Of a stretch of DNA of 7,520 nt, positions 7,321-7,520 are shown one piece after another; position 1 is the stretch's first letter, and each line of letters starts with the position of its first letter. Position numbers and translations under genes: made by a program. Source of the DNA: a candidate division BRC1 bacterium ADurb.BinA292 (GTDB lineage Bacteria > Sumerlaeota > Sumerlaeia > MVZB01). The notes below the pieces were generated by a model. That model saw only the letters and a program-made list of their open reading frames with translations, did no database searches and was not told where the DNA came from. The DNA is taken from positions 1-7,520 of the forward strand of contig MVZB01000162.1 in NCBI GenBank assembly GCA_002068205.1, given 5' to 3'.

Positions 7321-7520
7321 TCCGCCCCATGAACTCTTCATCTCACGCCCCCGGAAGACGAACCCTCCGGCGGTTTTCTGGATTCATCCGCTCGCTGCCG
7401 AGCCTGGCCGTCGCCGCGACCGTGTTTTTCGCAACCGTCGCCCTGGCGCAGACCGGCCCCTCCGCGGATCCCTCGGCGTGGCTCTCGCACTACCCGCCGC
7501 CACTGCAGCCGCTCGCGGCC
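7317..7520 (+). CDS. Exported protein, partial (3' end outside window)
   Basis: Only the first 68 residues are visible and they do not identify a family. There is an Arg-rich N-region, a hydrophobic core (about LAVAATVFFATVALA), and an AxA-type signal peptidase site ALA|QTG with A44 as the last signal residue, so it is exported. The mature part begins with Pro/Ser-rich sequence. The ATG at 7317 overlaps the previous stop as ATGA, a layout typical of translational coupling. An in-frame ATG at 7329 is the alternative. Neither has a clear ribosome-binding site. It is the likely fourth gene of the kinase operon. Confidence 0.75.
   Translation, partial: MIRPMNSSSHAPGRRTLRRFSGFIRSLPSLAVAATVFFATVALAQTGPSADPSAWLSHYPPPLQPLAA

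Overview
The window is very GC-rich, densely coded DNA from a Gram-negative-type bacterium. It carries a predicted lipoprotein, two genes with export signals, and a sigma-54-type two-component system. The protein families do not fix the phylum. The strong third-position GC, the two families of short degenerate intergenic repeats and the Pro/Gly-rich secreted protein would suit the Planctomycetota/Verrucomicrobiota/Lentisphaerota sphere or a related uncultured lineage, but this is a weak inference.

Layout. On the minus strand, from the centre leftwards, lie a CUT2-family sugar ABC transporter ATPase (1606-3180), its permease (521-1540), and a partial glycine-zipper lipoprotein that runs off the left edge (1-305). 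On the plus strand, from the centre rightwards, lie a membrane sensor histidine kinase (3465-4970), an NtrC-type sigma-54 activator response regulator (4974-6374), an exported Pro/Gly-rich coiled-coil protein of unknown function (6376-7320), and the start of another exported protein that runs off the right edge (7317-7520). The four plus-strand genes are separated by 3 bp, 1 bp and a 4-bp overlap, so they look like one transcription unit.

The divergent control region (3181-3464) is the most interesting part. It holds an almost consensus -24/-12 sigma-54 promoter facing the kinase operon (3354-3369). A weaker site with correct GG-N10-GC spacing faces the ABC operon (3230-3215). Between them lie five copies of a 7-bp repeat with invariant CTCGT and two copies of a 9-bp GGGACATAA-type repeat. 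The 9-bp repeat recurs beyond the 3' end of the ABC operon (441-470). Each leader also has a dyad next to its start codon.

Working model (inference): the kinase senses an extracytoplasmic signal and phosphorylates the NtrC-type regulator. The regulator then activates sigma-54 RNA polymerase at its own promoter, which also drives the two exported proteins, and possibly at the divergent sugar transporter. No substrate-binding protein for the transporter lies in the window. I see no RNA genes, CRISPR array or insertion sequence.
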